Below are positions 45,489 to 54,496 of a stretch of DNA of 64,000 bases, piece by piece; position 1 is the stretch's first letter; every line of letters begins with the position of its first letter. Source of the DNA: Flagellimonas allohymeniacidonis (GTDB taxonomy: Bacteria; Bacteroidota; Bacteroidia; Flavobacteriales; Flavobacteriaceae); contig NZ_SGIU01000001.1 in NCBI RefSeq assembly GCF_004296335.1, positions 349,290-413,289 on the forward strand, in the 5' to 3' direction. The translations under genes were made by a program, and so were the position numbers. The notes under the pieces were generated by a model. It had not been told where the DNA came from. It saw only the letters and a program-made list of their open reading frames with translations, and did not search any database.

Positions 45489-46517
45489 TCAACTTCCAAT
45501 GGCATATCTTGCTTTGGCAGCGATGCTCTGATTCGTAAACAACCCCTCTTTAAATTTAAGATACCCCACAATACCTATCATGCCAGCATTGTCCGTACAA
45601 TACTGAAATTTGGGAATGTAGGTCTTCCAACCCAGTTTTTCTTGGGCTTCGGTGAGCCGGGCACGAATTCCCGAGTTTGCGGCAACCCCACCACCTATGG
45701 CAACCTGCTTTATTCCAGTTTGCTCTGCAGCCAACTCAAGCTTGCCCATCAATATTTCAAGAATGGTGTATTGTACTGAGGCGCAAAAGTCGTCAATGTT
45801 CTCTTCGACAAAGTTTGGGTTCTCCTTGGTTTCGCGTTGTAGGAAATATAAAATACTGGTTTTAAGCCCACTAAAACTAAAATTTAGCCCCTCTACCTTA
45901 GGTTTTGGAAATTTAAAGGTATGGGGATTGCCGTTTTTAGCATGCTTATCCACCAATGGGCCTCCAGGGTAGGGTAGTCCCATTAGTTTGGCACTTTTGT
46001 CAAATGCCTCACCCACAGCGTCGTCCAAGGTTTCTCCCAAAACCTCCATATCAAAATAATCGTTCACCTTGACGATTTGCGTATGACCACCACTGATGGT
46101 CATGGCCAAAAAAGGAAAACTGGGAGCGACCATTTCCTCGTCGTCAATGAAGTGTGCCAAAATATGGGCTTCCATATGGTTAACTTCAATAAGTGGAATG
46201 TTCAGGCCCAAGGCCATTGATTTTGCAAAGGAAGTGCCCACAAGCAATGAGCCCATAAGACCAGGACCTCTTGTGAATGCTATGGCTGAAAGCTGTTTTT
46301 TGTCGATATTTGCCTTAGCTAAGGCTTGATGAACCACAGGTACAATGTTTTGTTGATGGGCCCTCGATGCGAGTTCGGGCACAACACCGCCATATTGCCT
46401 GTGTATTTCTTGTGTGGTCACCACGTTGCTCAACACCTTGTTGTTGCACAAAATTGCAGCTGAGGTATCATCACAGGAAGATTCAATGGCAAGAATGTAG
46501 ATTTTTTCTGTAGACAC
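45489..46517 (-). CDS. tsaD: tRNA N6-adenosine threonylcarbamoyltransferase
   Basis: This 342-residue Kae1/TsaD protein transfers the threonylcarbamoyl group to A37 of ANN-decoding tRNAs. Motifs: ILAIESSCDDTSAAI (ATPase loop), the metal ligands in EVNHMEAHIL, MTISGGHTQIV, the AIGGGVAANSGIR nucleotide loop and FQYCTDNAGMIG. Length is normal. It is divergent from tamB, with only 10 bases between its start and the likely tamB leader start at 46528, so both promoters must overlap coding sequence. Confidence 0.97.
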   Translation of the reverse strand: MSTEKIYILAIESSCDDTSAAILCNNKVLSNVVTTQEIHRQYGGVVPELASRAHQQNIVPVVHQALAKANIDKKQLSAIAFTRGPGLMGSLLVGTSFAKSMALGLNIPLIEVNHMEAHILAHFIDDEEMVAPSFPFLAMTISGGHTQIVKVNDYFDMEVLGETLDDAVGEAFDKSAKLMGLPYPGGPLVDKHAKNGNPHTFKFPKPKVEGLNFSFSGLKTSILYFLQRETKENPNFVEENIDDFCASVQYTILEILMGKLELAAEQTGIKQVAIGGGVAANSGIRARLTEAQEKLGWKTYIPKFQYCTDNAGMIGIVGYLKFKEGLFTNQSIAAKARYAIGS

Positions 46518-46527
46518 AGGCTTTGGA

Positions 46528-46590
46528 ATGGAAATTGAACGTGCAAAGGTAAAACATAAAGCCCTATCAAAAAATTTAGAAAAATACTGA
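46528..46590 (+). other. Likely true tamB start, out of frame by one base
   Basis: ATG at 46528 opens a 20-codon frame (MEIERAKVKHKALSKNLEKY) that stops at 46590. A one-base backward shift at the A run 46569-46574 would join it to the tamB frame and give ...KALSKKFRKILIRLLLS continuing into the TamB membrane helix. The heptamer A AAA AAT (46569-46575) has the form of a -1 slippery site. Alternatives are a homopolymer sequencing error (six A read for seven), or a real disabling mutation. Confidence 0.55.
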
Positions 46591-46616
46591 TACGACTCCT
46601 ACTGTCGGTTCTTGTA

Positions 46617-49600
46617 TTGATGGTATTGGGCTCATTGATTCTTTCTATTCCTGCGGTTCAAACACGAATGGCCAAATATGCAACAGACACCTTGAATGCA
46701 GAATTTGGCACCAATATTTCAATAGACAGGCTTAGTCTTTCCTTGTTTAGTTTAAATACCGGGCTGAAAGGGATTTATGTTGAGGATTACAAACAAGATA
46801 CGCTGATTTATATCCAAAAACTATCTACCTCCATATTGAATTTGCGCAATATGGCGAATGGGAAAATGGAGTTCGGGGAAATCGATTTGGATGGCCTGTT
46901 TATGAATCTAAAAACCTATCAAGGTGAACGAGACACCAACCTCGATGTTTTTGTGGCCAAATTGGATGATGGACAACCCAGAGCTCCTGGGACGCCACCA
47001 TTTTTTATGTCTTCCGAAGAAATTGAAATTTCGGATGGAAGATTCAAATTGATTGATGAAAATTTAGAATCGGAAGAAACCTTGAATTTTACCAATCTCA
47101 GGGTTTTGGCCGATGATTTTCAGATTCTGGGCCCCGAAGTGACTTTAAAAATCAAAGACTTGTCCCTATCTGATAAAAGGGGGTTGGAGTTGGAAAAACT
47201 CTCTACGGATTTCACGTATACCAAACAACAAATGCGGTTCGATTCTTTACGAATCAAAACCACACAATCCCACCTTAAGGGGGACTTGTTGTTCAGTTAT
47301 AACCGAGAAGATTTTTCAGAGTTTGTGGATAAGGTCAATGTGCTGGCCAATTTTAACGAATCGACCATTGCATTAAATGAAATCAACACATTTTATAATG
47401 AGTTTGGCACAGAAAAGGTAGTATCCTTTTCTGGAAACATCAGCGGGGTTTTAAATAACATTTCAGTTCAAGAACTTTTCGTGGAATGCGAAAACACCGG
47501 CATCCGTGGTGATTTCAATTTTGAGAATCTGTTTTCGTCTGAAGCCCCCTTTGTTATGCGGGCCGATATCAACAATATTACCTCAAATTATTACCAGCTT
47601 CGCTCACTTTTGCCCAATATTCTTGGAAAAAACATTCCTGGGTCCTTCCAGAAGTTGGGCCAATTTACCGTAAGGGGAGACGCAGAAGTGACTGAGACCT
47701 CCTTAGATGCAAAGGTGAACTTGGTGACAGCCTTGGGCAGTAGTTATACCGATTTGCAAATGACCAATATTCAGACCATTGATGAGGCCTCCTACATAGG
47801 GTTCATTTCCTTAATCGATTTTAATCTGGGCTCTTTTGTCAATAATAAACAATTGGGGCTTACATCTTTGGACGTGAATGTTGAGGGCAAAGGGTTTATT
47901 TCGGAATATTTGAATACCGAGGCCATTGGAGAAATCTACAAATTGGAGTTTAATGGCTACGAGTACAATGGCTTACGAGTGTCAGGGATTTTTAAGGAAG
48001 AATTGTTCGATGGTTCACTAGTGAGCAATGATGAAAACTTCAAGTTCGACTTTGAGGGTCTTGCCAATTTTGCTGATGATGAAAACAAGTTCAATTTTAT
48101 TGCATCAGTGGATTATGCGGACTTGAAGAAACTCAATTTCATCAATGATAGTGTTTCAATTTTTAGTGGAAATCTAAATATGGATATCCAAGGTTCAACC
48201 TTGGATGATATGAACGGGCAAGTGCGTTTTTCAAAAACTACCTATCAGAATAAGAATGATACCTATTACTTTCAAGATTTTGCCGTATCCTCCACATTTG
48301 ACCAAGATACCGTTCGTACGGTGGAAATAAATTCGCCCGATATCATAACAGGATACATGAAGGGTAAGTTTAAGGTTGAAGAATTGGGAAGATTGGTCCA
48401 AAATTCCGTTGGGAGCATCTATACCAATTATAAGCCCTATGAAATATCCAGTGGACAAAAATTGGACTTCAACTTCAAGATCTACAACAAAATTGTGGAT
48501 GTATTCTTTCCAGAGGTCACCTTCGGGCCCAATACTTTCATTCGAGGTAACATCATTGCAGACCAAGGAGATTTTAAACTGACCTTTAAATCTCCAGGAA
48601 TTGGTGCCTACGGAAATACGTTTGATGATTTGGAGCTGAAAATTGACAATAAAAACCCGCTATTCAACACCTATCTTTCCGTAAGTGATATGTCCACCAT
48701 TTATTACGATGTTCAGGATTTTAACCTGATCAACACTACTTTAAAGGATACCCTTTTCTTTAGAACGGAGTTTAAGGGCGGAAGAGGCTTTGATGATAGT
48801 TACAATCTCAACTTCTATCACACTTTCAATAACCAGAACAAATCTGTAATAGGATTGAAGAAATCCGAACTGAACTTCAAAGGGAATACCTGGGTACTCA
48901 ACAAAGATGGTGACAACAAAAACAAGGTCATTGTCAATAGAACCTTAGATAGCATTCGAATAGAGGATGTGGTCATGGACAATAACAACGACGAGCAAAT
49001 TCGCCTTCGCGGTGAGCTCGCTGACTCCACGTATAAAGATCTGGACCTTCAATTCAAAATAGTTTCGTTAAGCAAAATCACCCCGGCAATTGATAGTCTA
49101 AAACTTGATGGAACAGTGAATGGCTTCCTGAACATTCTTCAAAAAGATGGAAAGTATTTGCCCACTTCGAGCCTTAATGTGGATAACTTTAGTGTAAACG
49201 ACATGCGATTGGGAGATTTGGAAGTGGGAATCTTTGGTAACAACGACCTTACCCAGTTTGGGGTCAGTACATGGCTTGATGACAATGGGAAGGAACGTCT
49301 CAGCATCAATGGGAAGGTGACCAACCGAAACCAAAATACCCAAGTGGATCTATCGGCCAATTTCACCGATTTTGCATTGGAACCCTTTAGTCCCTTGGGG
49401 GAAGATGTTATTTCCAACATCAGGGGAAGCCTCATCGGTAGCGTAAAAATTGTGGGGGATGCATCCAACCCATCCATAAATGGAAATTTAAGTTTGGTTG
49501 ATGCAGGTATAGGAATACCATACCTGAATGTAGATTATGACTTTGCACCATATTCAAGGGTGCGGTTGTTCGATCAAACCTTTTACTTTGAACAAGTAGG

Positions 49601-51041
49601 CCTATCGGATGTTGTTGAGGGAACAACAGCTACCTTGGATGGAACCATCAATCATACGGCTTTTGGGGATTGGTCTCTTGACCTTGATGTCGACACGAAA
49701 AATGACAGGTTCATGATTCTCAACACCGGGTTTAATGAAGAAGCACTGTACTACGGCACAGGATTCATCAACGGTACCGGAAGCATTTTCGGACCTACCG
49801 ATGCTTTAAATATCACGGTGGATGCAAGCACTGCCGAAGGCACCTCCTTAAAAATACCGCTGAGCGATGTCACCAGTGTTGGGGACTATTCCTTTATCAA
49901 TTTTGTTGAAAAGGAAGGTGTGGAAACCTTTAGGGAAGAGCGGGTTCTTCAAGACTATCAAGGATTGGAAATGGCCTTTGATTTGGTGGTGACCCCCGAT
50001 GCCGAAGTGGAAATTGTAGTGGATCAAAATTCAGGAAGCTCGCTTAAAGGAACGGGGGAAGGAATTCTGCTTATTGAGATCAACACCAACGGGAAGTTTA
50101 ATATGTACGGGGAATTTGTAGCGGTTACCGGGGAATACAACTTTAGATATGGGGGTGTAATAGATAAAAAATTTCAGGTTCGACCCGGGGGGACCATTCT
50201 TTGGGAAAGAGACCCTTTGGCCGCTCAGTTGAATCTGGAAGCCGTCTATGCGCTTAATGCAAACCCCGCACCCTTATTGGACAACCAAGGTTTTACGGGA
50301 AGGATTCCCACAGAAGTGGTCGTGCGTTTGGATGGGGAGTTGGAAAATCCAAATATCAACTTTGACATTGATTTTCCAGGAACGAATTCCGTTATACAAT
50401 CCGAATTGGAATACAGACTTCAAGATCCTACGGTCAAGGAACGGAATGCCTTCTTTCTTTTGGCACAGGGCACTTTTGTCAATGACCAAACAGGAATTAA
50501 CCAGCAAGCTGTTACCGGAAATCTGATTCAAACGGCCTCAGGTTTGTTAAACCAGATTTTGGCAGGGGAGAATGACAAATTCAATCTCGGGGTTTCCTAC
50601 GAACAGGGCCTTTTGGACCCCAATGCGGATATCCGAACCGAGAATCGCATCGGTGTTACCGTCTCCACCCAAATTTCAGACAGGGTACTGGTCAATGGAA
50701 GGGTCGGGGTGCCAGTGGGCGGAGTTTCAGAGACTGTTGTGGCTGGGGATGTTGAGGTCCAGGTGCTTTTAAACGAAGAAGGGACTCTTAGCGCTAAAAT
50801 TTTCAACCGTGAAAATCAGATTCAGCAGTTTTTAGCAGAACGGCAAGGATATACTCAAGGCGTAGGTCTTTCCTACCAAGTGGACTTCAACAGTTTTAAA
50901 GAGCTTATGCAAAAGGTTTTTAAAAGGAAAGAAAAACTGGAAAAAGAGGAACCCAAAATAGAATCCACTGAAATCATGGGAAAAGACAGCCTTATACGTT
51001 TCAAACCAAAGCGAAGTACGGCAAAAACTTCAATCAAATAG
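46617..51041 (+). CDS. tamB: Translocation and assembly module protein TamB
   Basis: This very long AsmA/TamB-type protein is 1474 residues from the TTG at 46617. It has an N-terminal membrane anchor (SLILSIPAVQTRMAKYATDT), a long beta-groove made of repeated strands, and the C-terminal TamB (DUF490) domain with GTGEGILLIEINTNGKFNMY, LQDPTVKERNAFFLLAQGTF and RIGVTVSTQISDRVLVNGRV. It spans the periplasm and moves phospholipid or helps insert barrel proteins. The positively charged start of the anchor (KKFRKILIRLLLS) lies upstream of any usable start codon in this frame and is reached only by a shift from the frame beginning at 46528. The basic C-terminal tail is normal. Confidence 0.92.
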   Translation: MMVLGSLILSIPAVQTRMAKYATDTLNAEFGTNISIDRLSLSLFSLNTGLKGIYVEDYKQDTLIYIQKLSTSILNLRNMANGKMEFGEIDLDGLFMNLKTYQGERDTNLDVFVAKLDDGQPRAPGTPPFFMSSEEIEISDGRFKLIDENLESEETLNFTNLRVLADDFQILGPEVTLKIKDLSLSDKRGLELEKLSTDFTYTKQQMRFDSLRIKTTQSHLKGDLLFSYNREDFSEFVDKVNVLANFNESTIALNEINTFYNEFGTEKVVSFSGNISGVLNNISVQELFVECENTGIRGDFNFENLFSSEAPFVMRADINNITSNYYQLRSLLPNILGKNIPGSFQKLGQFTVRGDAEVTETSLDAKVNLVTALGSSYTDLQMTNIQTIDEASYIGFISLIDFNLGSFVNNKQLGLTSLDVNVEGKGFISEYLNTEAIGEIYKLEFNGYEYNGLRVSGIFKEELFDGSLVSNDENFKFDFEGLANFADDENKFNFIASVDYADLKKLNFINDSVSIFSGNLNMDIQGSTLDDMNGQVRFSKTTYQNKNDTYYFQDFAVSSTFDQDTVRTVEINSPDIITGYMKGKFKVEELGRLVQNSVGSIYTNYKPYEISSGQKLDFNFKIYNKIVDVFFPEVTFGPNTFIRGNIIADQGDFKLTFKSPGIGAYGNTFDDLELKIDNKNPLFNTYLSVSDMSTIYYDVQDFNLINTTLKDTLFFRTEFKGGRGFDDSYNLNFYHTFNNQNKSVIGLKKSELNFKGNTWVLNKDGDNKNKVIVNRTLDSIRIEDVVMDNNNDEQIRLRGELADSTYKDLDLQFKIVSLSKITPAIDSLKLDGTVNGFLNILQKDGKYLPTSSLNVDNFSVNDMRLGDLEVGIFGNNDLTQFGVSTWLDDNGKERLSINGKVTNRNQNTQVDLSANFTDFALEPFSPLGEDVISNIRGSLIGSVKIVGDASNPSINGNLSLVDAGIGIPYLNVDYDFAPYSRVRLFDQTFYFEQVGLSDVVEGTTATLDGTINHTAFGDWSLDLDVDTKNDRFMILNTGFNEEALYYGTGFINGTGSIFGPTDALNITVDASTAEGTSLKIPLSDVTSVGDYSFINFVEKEGVETFREERVLQDYQGLEMAFDLVVTPDAEVEIVVDQNSGSSLKGTGEGILLIEINTNGKFNMYGEFVAVTGEYNFRYGGVIDKKFQVRPGGTILWERDPLAAQLNLEAVYALNANPAPLLDNQGFTGRIPTEVVVRLDGELENPNINFDIDFPGTNSVIQSELEYRLQDPTVKERNAFFLLAQGTFVNDQTGINQQAVTGNLIQTASGLLNQILAGENDKFNLGVSYEQGLLDPNADIRTENRIGVTVSTQISDRVLVNGRVGVPVGGVSETVVAGDVEVQVLLNEEGTLSAKIFNRENQIQQFLAERQGYTQGVGLSYQVDFNSFKELMQKVFKRKEKLEKEEPKIESTEIMGKDSLIRFKPKRSTAKTSIK

Positions 51042-51146
51042 GGCCTAATTCCTTCAAATCCCAAGAAAATAAATTACGAAAACGTTTGCGAAACTCCTTG
51101 ATTTCAAATAACTTAATCTGTCATGAATTAATTAAATAAAGTTTCC

Positions 51147-51154
51147 TAGTTTTG
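51147..51154 (+). promoter_or_regulatory. Candidate -7 element for pfkA-gap
   Basis: TAGTTTTG matches TAnnTTTG and lies 18 bases before the pfkA ATG, in an AT-rich stretch. No TTG is found at the expected distance upstream, so the call is tentative. Confidence 0.4.
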
Positions 51155-51171
51155 GCTTTTTAAACTTTTGA

Positions 51172-52158
51172 ATGGCATCAAAAATTAAGAAAATTGGAGT
51201 GTTTACCTCAGGGGGAGATTCACCAGGAATGAATGCAGCCATTCGCTCCGTGGTGCGTACCTGTGCGTATTTAAAAATTGAGTGTGTCGGTATCTATAGA
51301 GGATACCAAGGAATGATAGAAGGCGACTTTAAGCCAATGGATGCCCGTAGTGTAAACAACATTATCAACAAGGGCGGAACCATTCTTAAATCTGCCCGCT
51401 GCGAAGAATTCAGAACCAAAGAGGGCAGAAAAGAGGCCCATGACCAGTTGGTCGCTGAGGGCATAGATGCCCTAGTGGTCATTGGGGGAAATGGAAGTTT
51501 CGCTGGAGCGCTTCTTTTTAATGAGGAGTACAATTTCCCAGTAATGGGAATCCCTGGAACCATTGACAATGATATTTTAGGTTCTTCCTTTACCATCGGT
51601 TTTGATACTGCAATCAACACGGTGGTCGGCGTAATCGATAAGATACGGGATACGGCCAGTTCCCATAATAGACTCTTCTTTGTGGAAGTAATGGGGCGCG
51701 ATGTAGGACACATTGCATTGAACGCAGGAGTTGGTGCTGGAGCTGAGGAAATTTTAATTCCCGAACAAAATTTGGGTCTGGAACGATTGCTTGACTCTTT
51801 GAAAAGAAGTAAGAAGTCGGGTAAATCTTCTAGTATCGTTATTGTCGCCGAGGGCGATAGGATTGGTAAAAATGTATTCGAACTCAAGGAATATGTTGAA
51901 GAACATTTACCTATATACGATGTAAGGGTATCCGTATTGGGACATATGCAACGAGGTGGTAATCCCACTTGTTTTGACCGTGTGTTGGCCAGTAGAATGG
52001 GAGTGAAAGCAGTTGAAAGTCTTTTAGAGGGCAAGTCCAATTACATGGTTGGAATTCGAGACAACAAGCTAATACTTACACCGATAAGCGAAGCTATTAA
52101 GGCCCATACAGAAGTTGACGAAGAACTCATTAGAGTTTCAGATATAATGACTACATAA
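51172..52158 (+). CDS. pfkA: ATP-dependent 6-phosphofructokinase
   Basis: This 328-residue group A phosphofructokinase converts fructose 6-phosphate and ATP to fructose 1,6-bisphosphate. Motifs: GVFTSGGDSPGMNAAIRSVV, catalytic GTIDNDI with its Asp, EVMGRDVGHIAL and VLGHMQRGGNPT. The Gly that marks ATP rather than pyrophosphate use is present (GNGSF), but the preceding residue, Asp in E. coli (GGDGS, Mg-binding), is Asn107 here. It forms an operon with the GAPDH gene 18 bases downstream. Confidence 0.95.
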   Translation: MASKIKKIGVFTSGGDSPGMNAAIRSVVRTCAYLKIECVGIYRGYQGMIEGDFKPMDARSVNNIINKGGTILKSARCEEFRTKEGRKEAHDQLVAEGIDALVVIGGNGSFAGALLFNEEYNFPVMGIPGTIDNDILGSSFTIGFDTAINTVVGVIDKIRDTASSHNRLFFVEVMGRDVGHIALNAGVGAGAEEILIPEQNLGLERLLDSLKRSKKSGKSSSIVIVAEGDRIGKNVFELKEYVEEHLPIYDVRVSVLGHMQRGGNPTCFDRVLASRMGVKAVESLLEGKSNYMVGIRDNKLILTPISEAIKAHTEVDEELIRVSDIMTT

Positions 52159-53178
<1,020 letters not shown>

Positions 53179-53200
53179 AGTGATTATCCTTTAAAAAACC

Positions 53201-53235
53201 ATCCCGGAGTCCTATTTATGGGCTCTGGGATTTTC
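53201..53235 (+). terminator. Intrinsic terminator after gap
   Basis: A 12-base stem, ATCCCGGAGTCC (53201-53212) with GGGCTCTGGGAT (53220-53231), has two G-T wobbles and a 7-base loop. An A run precedes it and TTTT follows. It should end the pfkA-gap transcript. Confidence 0.75.
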
Positions 53236-53253
53236 AACCTAAATACCTAACCT

Positions 53254-54105
53254 ATGATCCTTATTGTTGATAGCGGGGCAACCAAATCTGACTGGATCGC
53301 CCTAGATGACAAGGGAGAGCAATTATTTCTCACGCAAACCTTGGGGCTTAGTCCAGAAGTGCTTACGCGCGAAGTGATTGAAGACCGTATGGCCAATAAT
53401 TTTGAACTCTCCAAGAACAAGAATAAGGTCAGTCACTTATACTTCTACGGCGCAGGATGTGGTACAGACCGAATGAAGAAGTTTTTGGGAGACATTTTCA
53501 AGGATTTTTTCCCCAAAGCCAAGGCCGAAGTAATGGAGGATACCTATGCGGCTATCTACTCCACCACGAAAATTGGACACCAAGGTATCGTCTGCATTTT
53601 GGGAACAGGATCTAACTGCAGCTATTATGATGGGCATCAACTGTTCCAAAAAGTTACTTCTTTGGGATACATCCTTATGGATGACGGCAGCGGAAACTTT
53701 TTTGGAAGGAAGCTATTAAGGGATTACTATTTTCATAAAATGCCGCAGGATCTTGGGATTCGCTTTGCCAAGGAGTATGACCTGGACGCAGACGTTATAA
53801 AAAACCACCTATACAAACAGCCGAACCCCAATACCTATCTCGCTACTTTTGCAAGATTTATTATTGAAAATAAAGACCATCCGTATTGCAAGGGAGTTAT
53901 TGATAAGGGATTGCAGCAGTTTGTGAACAACTACATCATGCAGTTCGAACTGGCCACTAAGGTGCCTATTCACTTTGTTGGAAGTATAGCCTATTTCCTT
54001 CAAGATGAATTGACAACGGTCTTGGAGAGAAACGACCTTATCGTAGGGTCAATTCGACAACGCCCGATTGATGGGCTAGTGGAATTTCACCGGCAGACTA
54101 TTTAA
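53254..54105 (+). CDS. N-acetylglucosamine kinase-like BadF/BcrD ATPase
   Basis: This 283-residue ASKHA-fold protein has phosphate-1 loop MILIVDSGATKSDWIAL, phosphate-2 ILGTGSNCSYYDG, and YILMDDGSGNFFGRKLLRDY. Such proteins in Bacteroidota are annotated as N-acetylglucosamine kinases or BadF-type ATPases. A role in amino-sugar recycling would fit the amidase, VanX-like and GH3 genes nearby, but that is inference. It follows the glycolytic genes after a terminator and overlaps the convergent ridA end by eight bases. Confidence 0.86.
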   Translation: MILIVDSGATKSDWIALDDKGEQLFLTQTLGLSPEVLTREVIEDRMANNFELSKNKNKVSHLYFYGAGCGTDRMKKFLGDIFKDFFPKAKAEVMEDTYAAIYSTTKIGHQGIVCILGTGSNCSYYDGHQLFQKVTSLGYILMDDGSGNFFGRKLLRDYYFHKMPQDLGIRFAKEYDLDADVIKNHLYKQPNPNTYLATFARFIIENKDHPYCKGVIDKGLQQFVNNYIMQFELATKVPIHFVGSIAYFLQDELTTVLERNDLIVGSIRQRPIDGLVEFHRQTI

Positions 54106-54478
54106 TTGCAATCATCGAGATTTCAACATTGACGAATTTAGGAAGGTTGGCCACTTCAACCGTTTCACGGGCCGGTGCCGTTGCGGCATCAAAATAAGAA
54201 CCGTACACTTCGTTGATTTCTGCAAATTGGTGCATGTCCTTGATAAAGATTGAGGTCTTCATCACATTTTCAAAGGTCATTCCGGCTTCTTCCAAAATGG
54301 CTTTGAGGTTTTCCATGGATTGCCGTGTTTCTTCTTTGATATTGCCTTCAACCAAAGAACCTGTGCTGGGATTAATCGGAATTTGACCAGAGATGTATAA
54401 TGTATCTTTTATCAAAACGGCCTGGTTGTATGGGCCTATTGGAGCAGGAGCTTTAGGGGTGTTGATGATGGTTTTCAT
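54098..54478 (-). CDS. RidA family enamine/imine deaminase
   Basis: This 126-residue YjgF/YER057c/UK114 protein has PKAPAPIGPYNQAVLIKDTL, ISGQIPINPSTG, the catalytic-site Arg in APARETVEVANLP and the end NVEISMIAIK. RidA hydrolyses reactive 2-aminoacrylate and related imines. It lies 18 bases downstream of lptD on the same strand. Confidence 0.95.
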   Translation of the reverse strand: MKTIINTPKAPAPIGPYNQAVLIKDTLYISGQIPINPSTGSLVEGNIKEETRQSMENLKAILEEAGMTFENVMKTSIFIKDMHQFAEINEVYGSYFDAATAPARETVEVANLPKFVNVEISMIAIK

Positions 54479-54496
54479 ATTGTCGTTTTTAAATTT

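Noticed and set aside
51294..52040. 248-codon minus-strand open frame inside pfkA
   Set aside because: It lies wholly antisense to a clear phosphofructokinase gene and shows low-complexity Ser/Thr/Pro content typical of shadow frames.
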